From: Rugalucina vietnamica | Taxonomy: Eukaryota > Mollusca > Bivalvia > Lucinida > Lucinidae | DNA length: 64,000 nt | Direction of reading: 5' to 3' | NCBI GenBank assembly: GCA_964017185.1 | Contig: OZ024876.1 | Span: forward strand, 35,193,278 to 35,257,277 | Shown: piece after piece, positions 1-10,924 of the stretch | How the letters are laid out: each line of letters opens with the position of its first letter | Position numbering within the stretch: the stretch's first letter is position 1 | The notes under the pieces: model-generated | The model's database searches: none | What the model was told of the DNA's origin: nothing | What the model saw: only the letters and a program-made list of their open reading frames with translations | Program-made: the position numbers and the translations under genes

Positions 1-245
1 TGGGAGTTAGCTAGAACTCATTAGTTTTGGTTGACAGTCCTCCTGGGAGTTTACAGGTCTCTAAACAGAACCTAAGAAAGGGTAGATGGAGCTCTTCAGC
101 TGTAGCCAGCAATTCATCTAGGAAAAGTTTATTCCAAAATAAAACATGTGTGTCTGGTTATGCCTAGTCCAGATATGCAAAGACTGTTTCGGTAGACGGA
201 GCGGAAGAAATCATCTGATTCAACGGTTCGGAAAGCGATACAGCA

Positions 246-1494
246 ACATTTTGTAGAACATGCAGAGCGTGATAAGCCACTAAAGATGTTACGGTCATCC
301 ACTGCATCCAAACCCAACTCCAGACGTTTTGACCTGTGTCTTGCCTCTGGGCACATTTGGGCGAGGACGAGCCGGTGAGGTTGACGCTGTGCACATCTTC
401 CTCACTATAATCCAATTTCATAGCGCACATCATCTTATTTCTCAACACACAAGCACTTACATACACAACAATTTCATCACACATGTACCCACATACATTA
501 CAAAAGTCCTGTGGCGATGGGCGAGTGGCGAAGCAGCAGGTGTAGGATACACTGGGAGCTGTAGTTGCAAACCTGCACTCAGGCGGCTCAGTTCTATATG
601 GTCGTTTTCCATGAGGAGAAACAGCGAGTGGGATTCGGCAGTCGGCTGAGCGACTGAGCAGACCTATTTAGGACCGCACTGCTCACTCCCTTAGCATGGG
701 GAAGGAGCTAGAAAAGGTGCGCTAAACAATTTATTGCTTCAAACCCCCTGGCTGGTTAACCGCGATCAGCGGGGATCCCTCTATATTGGTCGAAACAATA
801 AGAAAAAAATAATCCCTTTGCGGATTGGTACATGGAATGTGCGAACATTGATGGGCAGTGCTGGGTCAGATAGACCGCAGCGCAGAATGGCCCTTGTGGG
901 CAGAGAACTTGGGAGGTATGGAATTCAGATAGCTGCACTGAGTAAGACTCGGTTCGCAGATGTTGGGGAGATCAAATAAGTTGGTGCTGCATACACCTTC
1001 TTCTGGAGTGGACGCAAAAGTGAAGAGAGGCGTGAAGCAGGAGTTGGCTTTGCCATTAAATCAAAACTTGTTGGTAAGCTTTCAGGATTGCCAAAAGGCA
1101 TCAATGACCGCCTAATGACATTGAGACTTCCACTGCCAGGCAATACATGTAAACATGCAACTGTTGTCAGTGCCTATGCACCCACGATGACCAATCCAGA
1201 TGAGATTAAGGACAAGTTCTATAATAACATAGACGACGTATTTTCTGCAACACCCCGTACAGACAAGCTTATCTTTCTTGGCGACTTTATTACCAGAGTT
1301 GGTACAGACCACCAGACCTGGGAAGGAGTTATAGGTCCAGAAGGTGTTGGAAAGTTCAACAACAATGGCCTCTTGCTTCTAAGAAAGTGTGCTGAACGTG
1401 GTCTTCTAATTACCAACACAGTCTTTCGTCTACCAAACAGAAATCCTGAACATCCTGGATGCATCCCCGTTCCAAACACTGGCATCTCATAGAC
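246..1494 (+). mobile_element. APE-type LINE copy 1, part 1: 5' region and endonuclease
   Basis: This is the first third of a non-LTR retrotransposon. From about 734 the + strand encodes an apurinic-endonuclease-like domain: GTWNVRTL (substrate-binding start), ALSKTRF, a VVSAYAPT strand and LGDFITRVGTDH, with remnants of NTVFRLPNR before the break. Several frame changes and stops make it inactive. Bases 246-480 also occur, in the same position relative to the LINE, upstream of the second copy (40740-40951), so they are probably its 5' untranslated region and not an unrelated gene. The family resembles the RTE-like LINEs whose fragments are often labelled craniofacial-development-protein-2-like; the clade assignment is tentative. 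The coding sequence stops at the 9-bp duplication where the foldback element entered and continues at 12618. Confidence 0.85.
1486..1494. repeat. Target-site duplication, left copy
   Basis: CTCATAGAC here recurs at 12618-12626. Joining the LINE at this repeat restores its expected HLID/YV stretch of the endonuclease, so the sequence between is an insertion that duplicated 9 bp. Confidence 0.85.
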
Positions 1495-1508
1495 GGTGAC
1501 CGCTCGAT

Positions 1509-1630
1509 AGTCCGAAGGCCCTTTAGTCCGAAGGCCCACCGGTCCGAAGGTCCGCTAGTCCGAAGGCCCGCTAGTCCGAAGGTCCGCCAGTCCGAAGGCC
1601 CGCTAGTCCGAAGGCCCGCTAGTCCGAAAA
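1509..1630 (+). repeat. Left subterminal 16-bp tandem array
   Basis: Seven full units and a partial eighth of AGTCCGAAGGCCCGCT in near-perfect register, starting every 16 bp from 1509 to 1621. Unit variants change only the last few bases. It mirrors the array at 12458-12606. Confidence 0.9.
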
Positions 1631-3077
1631 ACTATTTTTATTCCAATTATATCATCATTGCAGATATAAAATAGGTTTCGGTCTGCCAATAGTGGTAGCA
1701 GGATTTATTAAAAATTATATACACGTACGAACATTTAATTAAAAAAAAAAAAAAAAAAACTTGCATGCATTCTTTTATGTGGAAATCGTGCGAATTTCGC
1801 GCTTATTCTATTACGTGTCACGGACGGTACTTTTCCGTCCTTGTAAAATCGTTTGTACAGTTTCGTGTAAGATTGATCATTTAAATTCAATTCTAGATTT
1901 ACCGGAGGAAGATCAAGATATGTTACGCCATTGACGAAGTTTAATAATAAATTCTTTTAGTTCTTCATAGTTCGAGTTTTCTGCATGTTGCCGTACATCA
2001 AAGATCTTTTTTGGAAAGAAATGCCATTCCAGATTGATCAATCAGCGTAAATAGGTAAAACTAGACAATGATCAGGAAATGGCGCCATCAGAAAGAAATT
2101 CCCACTCCAAAAAACTAAATTAACAATTAGGTACTTTTATACCAAGACAACATATCGAAAGCCGAGTGAGCAGCTATTTCCCAATAGGCGGTCACTCAGT
2201 TACCCGAACTAAAAATATGAAGACATACATATGGTGCAAACAGCACAAAAAAAAAATGAACACCAAAATATAAAACAATTAGGACCACAACAGAAGTACC
2301 CCATTGAAACGAACAGTAATATAAAATTACTGGGGTCCTAAACCGGTTTTACAGGCGCCTAACCTCACCCTCATCTTCTGCAGTTGTTCACAACATTTTA
2401 ATTAGTTACTAGTCAATGAATCATCAAATAAATAGTGATAATCACCACCACCACGATGAATTACAAACAAGGACTCGCAAATACAATTAGCTGCCCGAAG
2501 ATGGAGTTCACTGGGCGCCAAGCAACTGAAAAGTGCGTTGAGTTTGATCTACGTATCCATTGAAAATCCGGAGCAAAAGAAAAATACCAGTTTAACCGCG
2601 GTGGGCCAGGCAACAGACAAGAAGCTTCGGTCCCGACCAATTAAAATGAATAGCTTTACGTTGGGTCCAATATAGAGTCCGACGCCCGAGCCACCGGCGT
2701 GCAATTAAAGAAGGTAACATAGCAGTAGCATTGTAGATATTTTAAAGGTTTTGATTTGTACTTGATCCTACTGCACGGATATATCAAAGTAACGGCACCA
2801 CGAAGTGTCTCCTTTCAGTCTACATTGTATTTCACATTCTCGCAAACGATTTGTTGATTTTGTTGCTACGATCTTTACATTTTAAACTTGAACAAACGCA
2901 AGGAAATTCAAGTAATATCTCTGTATCCTGATAATGTTGTACATGGATTACCGTATGGCCGGCACCTACAGTAGATACTAAATACTGAGGCCCTGGAAGG
3001 AATGTCCCTGTATCCAGATTAGAGTTTCCGAAAAAATGTTCCCTAGATTTGAGTAAGTATCGCTACAATTGGCATCC
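1631..3077. other. Left interior of the foldback, no gene
   Basis: AT-rich sequence with an A-run at 1740-1759 and a family F repeat at 2060-2205. I find no open frame, domain or inverted partner on the right side of the element for most of this stretch. Confidence 0.6.
2060..2205 (+). repeat. Family F dispersed repeat
   Basis: Contains ATCAGGAAATGGCGC, TTCCCACTCC and GAGTGAGCAGC in an order also found reversed at 40275-40436 (inside LINE copy 2) and partly at 53325-53400. It is a short mobile repeat of about 150 bp; its class is unknown. Confidence 0.6.
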
Positions 3078-3275
3078 TAATAGACATTTTTCACTTTTGA
3101 ACGTAAATGCTGCTGGTGCGTGCGGTTACGACTTTCTGTGTGATGGGGGACGACTCGTGAGGGCATATGTGAGACTAAGACGAGGGGCAATATGAAGAAT
3201 TACACAGTCAAAACTACCAACAGCCCAACGGAGACGAATTAAATAAGACATGCAATAAATGTTATAGTGTAGGAC

Positions 3276-3352
3276 GTCTATCTCTGTAGCTCAGTAAGTA
3301 GCAAGCTAGGATTCAATACGAAAGGTTCTGGGCTCGAGTCCTGGTCGGACCG
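3276..3352 (+). other. Degenerate tRNA-like sequence, left arm
   Basis: Has an A box (TAGCTCAGTAAGTAG) and a B box (GGCTCGAGTCC) at tRNA spacing, and a T-stem that pairs with wobbles. Acceptor pairing is poor and the anticodon stem does not form, so this is not a working tRNA gene. The partner copy lies inverted at 10653-10727. Confidence 0.55.
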
Positions 3353-3887
3353 CTTTTTTTCTTTTCTTTATTTGTCTCCCCTGTGACAATAAAGCTAAGG
3401 AAATAAAAAAAAAATGTATTATCATCTGATTTTTTTTATTGGCGAATGCAAGAATCAGGAAATGCCCTTGTGCATAAAATACTTAAATCGTAAAGGAATT
3501 GAAGTGCGAGATGGCACCTCACACTAATGTTTCTCTCTTGTTGACTTTTAACCTGTTGAAATCGACAGCTCGATCGTATTTGTTTTGGTAGAAGAGCTGA
3601 TCTTCGAGCGATCCTCATGTCAATATTTCTTTCTTGGCGACATAAAAATGTTCATATTCTGAAGGCTTGTACAGGAATAATGTGGCTAGGATAAGTTAGC
3701 CACCCTGAATGACTTTAAATGTTTTCCGCGGACGTAAGGCACTAACTCAAATTGTTTACAGGTCTCGGCAATAAACATGATAGTGACGTCAGATAATGTA
3801 ACGGTAAATGGGCATTGCCGACTGTTGTAAATAGGTAATCCAGTTTTTCTACTGTTGTTAACTCAACTATTTTAACCTAAATTTTCG

Positions 3888-3985
3888 TCGTTATCACGTT
3901 AGCGCAGTGGTATAGTGCTAGACCCAATGCATGTATATAATGTTTCGCTGAAGTGTCGCTGTCGCAGGTTCGAATCCCGCTTAAC
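3888..3985 (+). other. Degenerate tRNA-like sequence
   Basis: A box TAGCGCAGTGG with a good four-pair D-stem, and B box GGTTCGAATCC. TCGTTAT at the start pairs with TTAACGA after the T-arm, but five extra bases lie between acceptor and position 8, and no anticodon stem forms. A tRNA relic or a pol III promoter, not a functional tRNA. Confidence 0.5.
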
Positions 3986-4305
3986 GAATATCTTTTTTAT
4001 TTTATTTATTTATTCATTATTATTATTATCATTATTTTGCGTTTTGATTTTTACTTTTTGTTTGCCAATCAGTTATTTGAATAAAAATACAGAAAACTGA
4101 TAAATGAATTTTAAATGTGTACGAAAAATAAATAAAATATGAAGATGAAAAAAAAGAACATTGACATATTTGAAAAAAAAAAAAAAAAAAAAAAAAAAAA
4201 CACTGGTGTAAAACAACAACATCAAAAACAACCAAAACAAAAACAAACAGACAAACAATGAAATTACAAAAAAGCAACAAAGATGATAAAAATTAAATGA
4301 AATAC

Positions 4306-4400
4306 AGGGATTCGAACCCTCATCATAACTTTCCCGAACGCCGTATAAACATTATGTATGTCGTATCCTCTACCATTTGAGCTATGACGGGTAGACAACA
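4306..4400 (-). other. Degenerate tRNA-like sequence
   Basis: On the - strand: A box TAGCTCAAATGGTAGAGG and B box GGGTTCGAATCCC with a good T-arm, but about 60 bases lie between them and the acceptor does not pair. Confidence 0.45.
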
Positions 4401-5949
4401 TCGCTTGCATTTTTATACTACTAGTTAAATGCCACGTAGGTTGTCTCCGTTACTTCACCGTTAATAACGGTATCTAACGGTGTAACCTGTCTACCCTCTC
4501 TATCATAGTATTTTCCAACGCGTCACTATCATGTTTGCAGAAAGACCTGTAGTGTACCTGTGCAGACATATGTATATATATAAGGTGTAAAAACTACAGT
4601 TTCACGTGCTGTCTCGTGAGCGAACATAATTCATTTGGCATGTTTATACATGTATTTCAAACAGATACTCGAAAGCTTGGTGGGGTTTATTTGGTTGATG
4701 TTTCGTTTTGATCCCATACAACACCCATCTGCATGTCATAAGGGCGATATCCTAACTACATTATGCATATAGCCATACTAATAATTTGAGGTTTTGTAGG
4801 CCTTCAACAGTATTTCAGCCATATCGAGTGCGATAATTACGAATTTTAGATGATTTTTGCAAGCCACAGGCTTTCTGTATGATCCTCATTTATTCTTTTG
4901 TAGTATGCGTGCTGTTTGTCTGGTTGACTTCAAACTAACACAGTGTTATTTTCAAGTAAATAAATGATAATAAAACTAAGAAACATCTAGTCTTTTTTAT
5001 TTAGCTCACCTGAGCCGAAGGCTCACAAGGAGAGCTGATAGGATGGCCATGATCCGTCGTCCGTCGTCCGTCTTCGTCGTCGTCCACAATCTTCTTCTCT
5101 GAAACCACTTGGCCAATCAAGTTGAAATTTTATATGGAGCCTCCTTGTGTAGCGGCATTTCAAGTTTGATCGCGAAATCCATGTCACATGACCAATATGG
5201 CCGCCACGCCCATATATGGTAAAAACCACTCAAAAATCTTCTTCTCCAGAACCGGCGGGCCGATTCCCACGAAACTTGGTATTTATCATCAGTGAATCCA
5301 GCCCATCAAAGTTTGGCAAAATGATGACCCTGGGATGACCTTGACCTATTTTACGGCAAGGTCAATTTTGGAAACATAGGCTTTTACATGGGAAAAAGTA
5401 AAAACTATTGATTTTTTTTAAAACGATTGCAGCCAGAGACCTGAAAAGAGGTAGATGCAGACAACTAATGGAGTAGATAAAAGTATGTGATTAAATTAGG
5501 TCAAGGTCGTCTCTTGACCTTGGCCAGTCTGTTTTCCATACACACTTTTCATACACATGTACATCTTCATCTCTGAAACCGCTTGGCCAGTCAAGTTGAA
5601 ATTTATGTGGAGCATCCATGGGTAGGGGGAACGAAAGTTTGATCATGAAATCCGAGTCACATGACAAAGATGGCCGCCATCAGTGACTCTAGCCCATTAT
5701 AGTTTGATAAAATGATGGCCCTGGGATGACCTTGACCTGTTTTACGGCAAGCTTAATTTTGGAAACAGGCTGTTACATGGGAAAAAGTGAAAACTATGGA
5801 TATTTCGAAAACGATTGCAGCCTGAGACCTGAAAAAAGGCAGATGCAGACAACTAATGGAGTAGATGTAAGTATGTTATTAATTTAGGTCAAGGTCATCT
5901 CTTGACCTTGACCAGTCTGTTGTTCATACACACTTTTAAAACATCTTCA

Positions 5950-6192
5950 TGGCGGCCCCCGTGGTCGAGCGGTTGATAGCGCTGTTTCTTAATCACTCGA
6001 TCATCTCACCGCTGTCTCTGGTGTAGGATCGCGCCCCACACTGGCCACATGTGAGACAAGCCAAGTTCTGTTTGCGGGTGTGCCAGGTGGTTTTTCTCGG
6101 GGTTCTGCCGTTTTCGCCCCGACTACTGATTGGCCCGTTTCGTATGAGCTGAAATTATCTTGAAAGAGACGTTAAACTGAATATATAAAAAA
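5950..6192 (+). mobile_element. tRNA-derived SINE
   Basis: Begins with a Leu/Ser-type A box (GTGGTCGAGCGGTTGATAGC) and a weak B box (GGATCGCGCCCC), followed by a conserved body (GGTGTGCCAGGTGGTTTTTC, GACGTTAAACT) and an A-rich tail. The flanks share ATCTTCA, the target duplication in family B copy 1. The same SINE is at 10092-10303 and, in part, 9112-9262. Confidence 0.8.
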
Positions 6193-6439
6193 ATCTTCAC
6201 CTCTGAAACCGCTTGGCCAATCAAAGTGAAATTTTATGTGGAGCATTAGGGGGAACGAAAGTTTGTTTGTGAAATCTGGGTTACATGACCAAGATGGCCG
6301 CCACGCCCATATATGGCTAAAACCACTCAAAAATCTTCTTCACCAGAGCCGGCAGGCCGATTTTCACGAAAATCGGTATGTAGCATCGATGACTCCAGCC
6401 CATCATAATTTGATAAAATGATGACCCTTGGATGACCTT

Positions 6440-6535
6440 GATTTGCGGATCCAGACATTTTTACGAGAGGGGGTCCAACCAAAATGGTAAAATATTGTCG
6501 CAGACGAGGGGGGGGGGTTCAACCACCCCCCCCCC

Positions 6536-6583
<48 letters not shown>

Positions 6584-6640
6584 AAAAAAAATCCCAAAAT
6601 TAACTTTTTATGTAAACTTTTCAGATTCCGGGTGGTGGGG
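6440..6640. repeat. G/C homopolymer and poly-A block
   Basis: A G-run, a C-run and a roughly 44-base A-run with flanking GGGGGTTCGGACCCCC-type palindromic sequence. It interrupts family B copy 1. Predicted peptides across it are Lys runs and are not genes. Confidence 0.7.
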
Positions 6641-6695
6641 GGTTCGGACCCCCGGTGAGCGTTTACAGGACCATTGGTCCTCTGGTTTTCATTAC

Positions 6696-7694
6696 GTGTT
6701 GCTGGACGGAATATTTCCATCGGTATTCTGTTAGACCTCTCCATACACAGAAAAGGATGTATCGGAGTGCAGGTTAGCCAGCTGATCAAACGTGCTGCGA
6801 ACCTTGATTAACCCTAAAACAGGACAACAATATTCTGAATTTTAAGCGCGCATACACACTCTAACTCACACACACACACTCACGCAAACACGTTCCGTAG
6901 AGGACTTTGTCTCGCAGTGGCTCAGTCAGTCGCCCCTGAAAATCACATGGCAAAAATAAATACGTAGTTGATATAAGACAGGTACAAAATGATTTTAATA
7001 AGAACATTTGACTCGTTTCGCAGGTTGAGCGCGAGAACGAAACGCCTACAAATGAAAATTGTTGTTTTTCCGTTAAACTGTCTAATTCTGATGGAACAAG
7101 GAACCAGAAGTGACCTTTGACACGAACTATTTTCTAAAATCGCACCATATATATATCACTTATCATGTTTGCCATTAAATATGCGTTACTCGTTCAATGC
7201 TAGTCGGATTTACAAATGCTTGGCGCGAATAAAATGCCTCCATTTTAACAGCTTCCAATGCAGAATTCGATTATTTTAGACACTCGTGTGTATAACTAGG
7301 CGTCGCTCGTTCGATAAACCGAGGTCCCGGCTTCGTATGACCATAACTGTTGGTGGGAAAAACCAATATCAACTATTTGTTATCGCCATGTGACATTTTA
7401 CATACTGGCTTATGTATATACGTACATTGGTTCTGCTAAGCTACATTTTCACGTGTTTTTCGTGAACGCACAGAAAACTTTATACATGTATACATGGCAT
7501 GATTTACGATTTGAAACATAAGTTGATCTTTAATTTTATGTGCAGTTTTTTATTCTACGCCTTACAACGTTTTGACATATTTCAAGTCATCTCGAGCATG
7601 GTCGGTTATCCATATCAGGATAACGTGTCCGTGAATACCCCATGGACCACACTTTTATACAGCAAAACTTTGGTATGCATGGGTATACCTATTT
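6696..7694. other. Central region of the inner element, no gene
   Basis: About 1 kb of AT-rich DNA. 6905-6945 has a tRNA A-box-like stretch (CAGTGGCTCAGTCAGTCGCC) resembling the - strand copy near 9610. 7440-7500 repeats part of the arm block seen at 4600-4650. No coding region recognised. Confidence 0.5.
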
Positions 7695-8445
7695 TAAGCT
7701 CACATGAGCCCTTCGGCTCAAAAAGCGAGCTTATAGGATGACCATGCCCCCGTCGTCCGTCCGACGTCGTCCGTCAACAATTTCCATGATATTCTCCTCT
7801 GAAACCAAATGGCAAACCAAAGTTAAACTGCTTGCTTCTTAGGAAGGGGGAACGAAAGTTTGCATAAATGACCCAGGTCACATGACTAAGATGGCCGCCA
7901 TAGCTATAAATAGCAAAAACCTTTAAAACAATTTCTTCCCAGAAGCAGAAGTCCTTTGATTTTGAAACTAAGTTTGAAGCATCAGGCAATAGAGTTCTAC
8001 AAAGTTGGTATACATCATAATGCTTGGATGACCTTGACCTATTTTATGGCAAGGTCAACTTAGGTCGCCCATGCATTTAAATGGGGAAAATAAGTTAAAT
8101 GTAATTAAATGGGTGGAAACTTGCGATGCTGAAGATTTATGTCCGTGAAAACATTTAGTCCTCAGGGGTGTGTCTGCTCCTGCCCGGGGGCTATATACAT
8201 GCATATGACCAAAATATTCAAACATCTCCGCAACCGCATGGCCGATCAAAGCCACACTTCATGGAAAGGGAACGAAAGATTCTATAAATGGCCGCCATGG
8301 CTATAAACTGCAAAAACCTTTAAAATGTTCTTCAGATTTTGAAACTTGGCATTAAGCATATACAAAGTTTATACATGGCCTAAATCATGACCCAGGGATG
8401 ATATTGACCTATTTTACGGCAAGGTCAACTTAGGATGCCCATGCA
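7695..8445 (+). repeat. Family B repeat, copy 2
   Basis: Starts AGCTCACATGAGCCCTTCGG with a mirrored GAAGG/CCTTC hairpin, then GACTAAGATGGCCGCCAT and two TGACCTATTTTAYGGCAAGG blocks about 350 bp apart, matching the ends of copies 1 and 3. It contains a CCCGGGGGCTATATACATG piece shared with 54950-54975. Confidence 0.7.
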
Positions 8446-8449
8446 TCTA

Positions 8450-8535
8450 AAAACACAGATTGTGAGTACTCATTAGAACTGCCTCTGCGAGGCAGTTTTA
8501 GCGTGTACCAACAATCTATGTTTTGAGCAAAATAA
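8450..8535. repeat. Family C palindrome, fragment
   Basis: AACTGCCTCTGCGAGGCAGTT core flanked by TGTGAGTACTC and a degenerate ACCAACAATCTATG. This is the hairpin centre shared with 44660-44730, 50920-50980, 53040-53110 and 53815-53880. Confidence 0.65.
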
Positions 8536-8814
8536 AAAGATAAAAATGTTGAACTGAAAATTTTCATTTTTTACAACTTTAAAAACACTGTATATTGCTT
8601 GTTAAGGTTTTGTTATGCTAGCGTCAAGATACACGGCACCATTTTAGTGCACATGTATTACACATGCTGACAACAGAGCTACATGTACAACACCTTGATC
8701 ATTCTTAACCTTATGGGCATTTTTTTGCATCCGGAATCGGGCGAGCATAAATGCGCATAAGTTTCTTACTCAATCAGTAAATATTACATAAATAATAAAT
8801 TTAATTGGTTTGTT

Positions 8815-8940
8815 GATTTGAGGTTTAACGTTAATCCAACAGCAAAGGTCATATGGAAACGAGACATCAGTTTATAGTATCATCCGACAGACTTAAGGAT
8901 CCTGGGATCAAACCCGCGGCCCCTGGTTTAAAAGGACGAA
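8815..8940 (-). mobile_element. SINE remnant
   Basis: On the - strand a B-box-like GGGTTTGATCCCAGG is followed by a body ending TTGGATTAACGTTAAACC. Its promoter half is incomplete. Confidence 0.45.
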
Positions 8941-9111
8941 CACATGCCGTTAACACTAACTGTTTTCGGCTTGTCAAGCAGCAATGTGGTTTGATAACTG
9001 ATCCTGCTTGATATTTTTTTTTTTAAAGCAATATCGCTTTGGCAACAACCATCACCAATACAATGAACACTTCGTCGTAGGTTGCTGCCCAATTGATCAG
9101 TCTTACAATCA

Positions 9112-9262
9112 CAGGTGACACAAACCAAATTCTGCTTGTGGGTGTGCCAAGTCGTTTTCTCAGGGTTCTCCCCCCCCCCCCCCCCCCACCTAGTTACTGA
9201 TTTATCCGTCTCATATGAACTAAAATAATCTTGAACGGGGCGAAAATTGTATAAAAACGAAA
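9112..9262 (+). mobile_element. SINE remnant, 3' part
   Basis: Matches the body of the 5950-6192 SINE (TTCTGCTTGTGGGTGTGCCA, CTCATATGAACTAAAATAAT, CTTGAACGGGGCG). It is interrupted by a C-run and lacks the tRNA-like head. Confidence 0.6.
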
Positions 9263-9552
9263 TTATGATCAGAAATGAGCACAATCAGAACCTTATCTGT
9301 AATCAAGTAACAATAGAATGACCTGGAATCGATACAATTAAATTTCACATCCTCACTAAGGTGGGCGTTGTGTAATTCTGGGCCCTGATTAGATTTTAAC
9401 AGATAGCAAAACTTCTCCGATGTTATTCGCGCCTATAAGAAAAAAATGCATTCACATTCCATCATGCACGCTTGCTTAATGTAAACCATATAACGAGGAA
9501 TATTCGGGGTCTCACGTGCAAATAACAACTATTTACATACTGGACCCTGGTC

Positions 9553-9635
9553 TCGACCGAAAGACGGAGTTACGCGTTGGACGTTTTACGAGGCGACTGA
9601 CTGAACCACTACGACATGGAGTGCTTTATGGAAAC
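9553..9635 (-). other. Degenerate tRNA-like sequence
   Basis: On the - strand GTCGTAGTGGTTCAGTCAG (A box) and CGGTCGAGACCAG (B box) lie at tRNA-like spacing. The stems are mostly unpaired. This is the fifth tRNA-like relic in the inverted element. Confidence 0.4.
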
Positions 9636-10091
9636 ACTTTAGCAACTCATAAAAATAATATTGAGTTAGTTTTATTTTAATCATATTTATTTGAATTCAA
9701 CCAGGTAAACAACACGCATACAATATCACACAGAATAAATATGGATCAAAAAGAAAACTTATGTCTTGCCAAATTAATTTACTACATCGTAACCAGCACA
9801 CTTGATATGGCTGAATTACTGTTGAAGGTCTACAATAATCAAAATTAGTTGTGTGGCTTGGCGAAATGTAGCTACATGTAGGATGTTGCCTCCATCAGAC
9901 TTCGTATGGCCTGCAGATGACTGTCGAATGAGCAAAACTTCGACATCAAGCTGATAATCTGTTTGAAATATAAACAGAATGAATTATGTTCGCTCACGAA
10001 ACAGCACGTGAAACTGTAGTTTTACATCTAATAAACACAGATATACATGTATCTGAACATGTACACTATACTATTTGATTTATTGTCTTGC

Positions 10092-10303
10092 GCATTTTAG
10101 TTCAGTTTTACGTCCCTTTCAAGATTATTTCAGCTCACCAATCAGTAGGTGGGGTGAAAACGTGAGCACCCTAAGAAAAACCACCTGGCACTCCCGCAAG
10201 TTGAACTTGGCCAGTGTGGGGCTCGAACACACACAAGACACAGCGGTGAGATGAACGAGTGATTAAGAAACAGCGCTCTCAACCGCTCGGCCACGGGGGC
10301 CGC
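10092..10303 (-). mobile_element. tRNA-derived SINE
   Basis: Reverse-strand copy of the 5950-6192 SINE, with A box GTGGCCGAGCGGTTGAGAGC, B box GTTCGAGCCCC and a body ending ACGTAAAACTGAAC. It interrupts the right arm of the inner element. Confidence 0.8.
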
Positions 10304-10652
10304 TTAGTCATTAGAGGCTGTCAACTTATCATAGCCGCATTATCTGTACCAGCCTTCAGAAAATAAATGTTGACGTGAGGATCGGTCGCGGGTCCGCTCT
10401 TCTGCCGATTACGATCAAGCTACCGGCTTAAATCGGTGAAAAGACAAGAAGACTTAGTGAAAAACCTATACGTGCGGACTGCCTTCTCACTACACACTTT
10501 AATCCACAAATTAACGATTTTAGTATTAAATGCAGTAGTGCATTTTGTGAGTTTTGCTTTTTTCTTTTCTTTTCTTTTCTTTTTCATTTTCTAAGCTATA
10601 TTGCCACAGATGCGAAAAAAAGGAAGCAATTAAGAATAGAAAAAGAATTTTT

Positions 10653-10727
10653 GTCTTAGCCGGACTCGAACCCAGGACCTTTAGGTTTTATTCCATACAT
10701 GCTACCTACTGAGCTACAGAGTAAGAC
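10653..10727 (-). other. Degenerate tRNA-like sequence, right arm
   Basis: Inverted partner of 3276-3352. On the - strand TAGCTCAGTAGGTAGC and GGGTTCGAGTCC are intact A and B boxes. GTCTTAC and CTAAGAC could pair as an acceptor, but four extra bases sit before position 8 and the T-stem has mismatches. Confidence 0.55.
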
Positions 10728-10924
10728 GTCGTGGACTATTTCTTTTTTGCCTTTCTTGTTTAATTGGTCTCCGTTAGGCTCTAGGTAGTTTTTACCAAGT
10801 AATTATTCATATCGCCCCTCGTCATCGTCTCAAATATGCCCTCACGAGTCGTCCCCCATCACACCGAAAATCGTAACCGCACGCGCCAGCAACATTTACG
10901 TTCAAAAGTGAAAAATGTCTAATA

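Larger units (their letters stand above)
3757..4551. mobile_element. 0.8-kb inverted-repeat element inside the left arm
   Basis: Ends TACAGGTCT...AACATGATAGTGACG (3757-3788) and the inverse at 4521-4551. It is absent from the right arm, so it entered after the arms formed or was lost there. It carries two tRNA-like sequences pointing toward each other (3888-3985 and 4306-4395) around a 27-base A-run. No clear target duplication was seen. Confidence 0.55.
5001..6695 (+). repeat. Family B repeat, copy 1 (AGCTCACCTGAGCC end)
   Basis: Starts AGCTCACCTGAGCCGAAGGC, then the stretches CCAATCAAGTTGAAATTT, ATGACCTTGACCTATTTTACGG and GTGACATGACC-like blocks that recur in copies 2 and 3. The body is partly duplicated (5080-5480 and 5560-5940 are similar). 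It is interrupted by a SINE (5950-6192) and by a C-rich/poly-A block (6440-6640). The far end, near AGGACCATTGGTCCT (6665-6695), also matches copy 3 at 53895. Small open frames across it are not genes. Confidence 0.7.
3083..10919. mobile_element. Inner long-armed inverted-repeat element (7.8 kb)
   Basis: The ends are near-perfect inverted repeats starting GACATTTTTCACTTTTGAAC, flanked by TAATA on both sides (3078-3082 and 10920-10924). The arms continue inward for roughly 1.3-1.9 kb: matching inverted blocks are at 3083-3420/10560-10919, 3560-3720/10310-10450, 4560-4660/9965-10060, 4680-4870/9790-9960 and 4890-4990/9655-9730. Gaps between blocks are later insertions (an IR element at 3757-4551 on the left, a SINE at 10092-10303 on the right). 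No transposase is visible. The central 4.6 kb holds family B repeats and SINE remnants. Confidence 0.75.

Noticed and set aside
164-484. A 106-residue - strand frame as a host gene, with a similar + strand frame at 40746-40982
   Set aside because: Both lie at the same place relative to the two LINE copies, in antisense; they are better explained as LINE 5' UTR.
6432-6734. A 100-residue frame with a Lys run, and its antisense partner with a Phe run
   Set aside because: Driven by the poly-A and poly-C/G tracts at 6510-6582.
3276-10727. Genuine tRNA genes in the inner foldback
   Set aside because: A and B boxes are present, but no copy forms a complete acceptor and anticodon stem, so they are listed only as tRNA-like relics.
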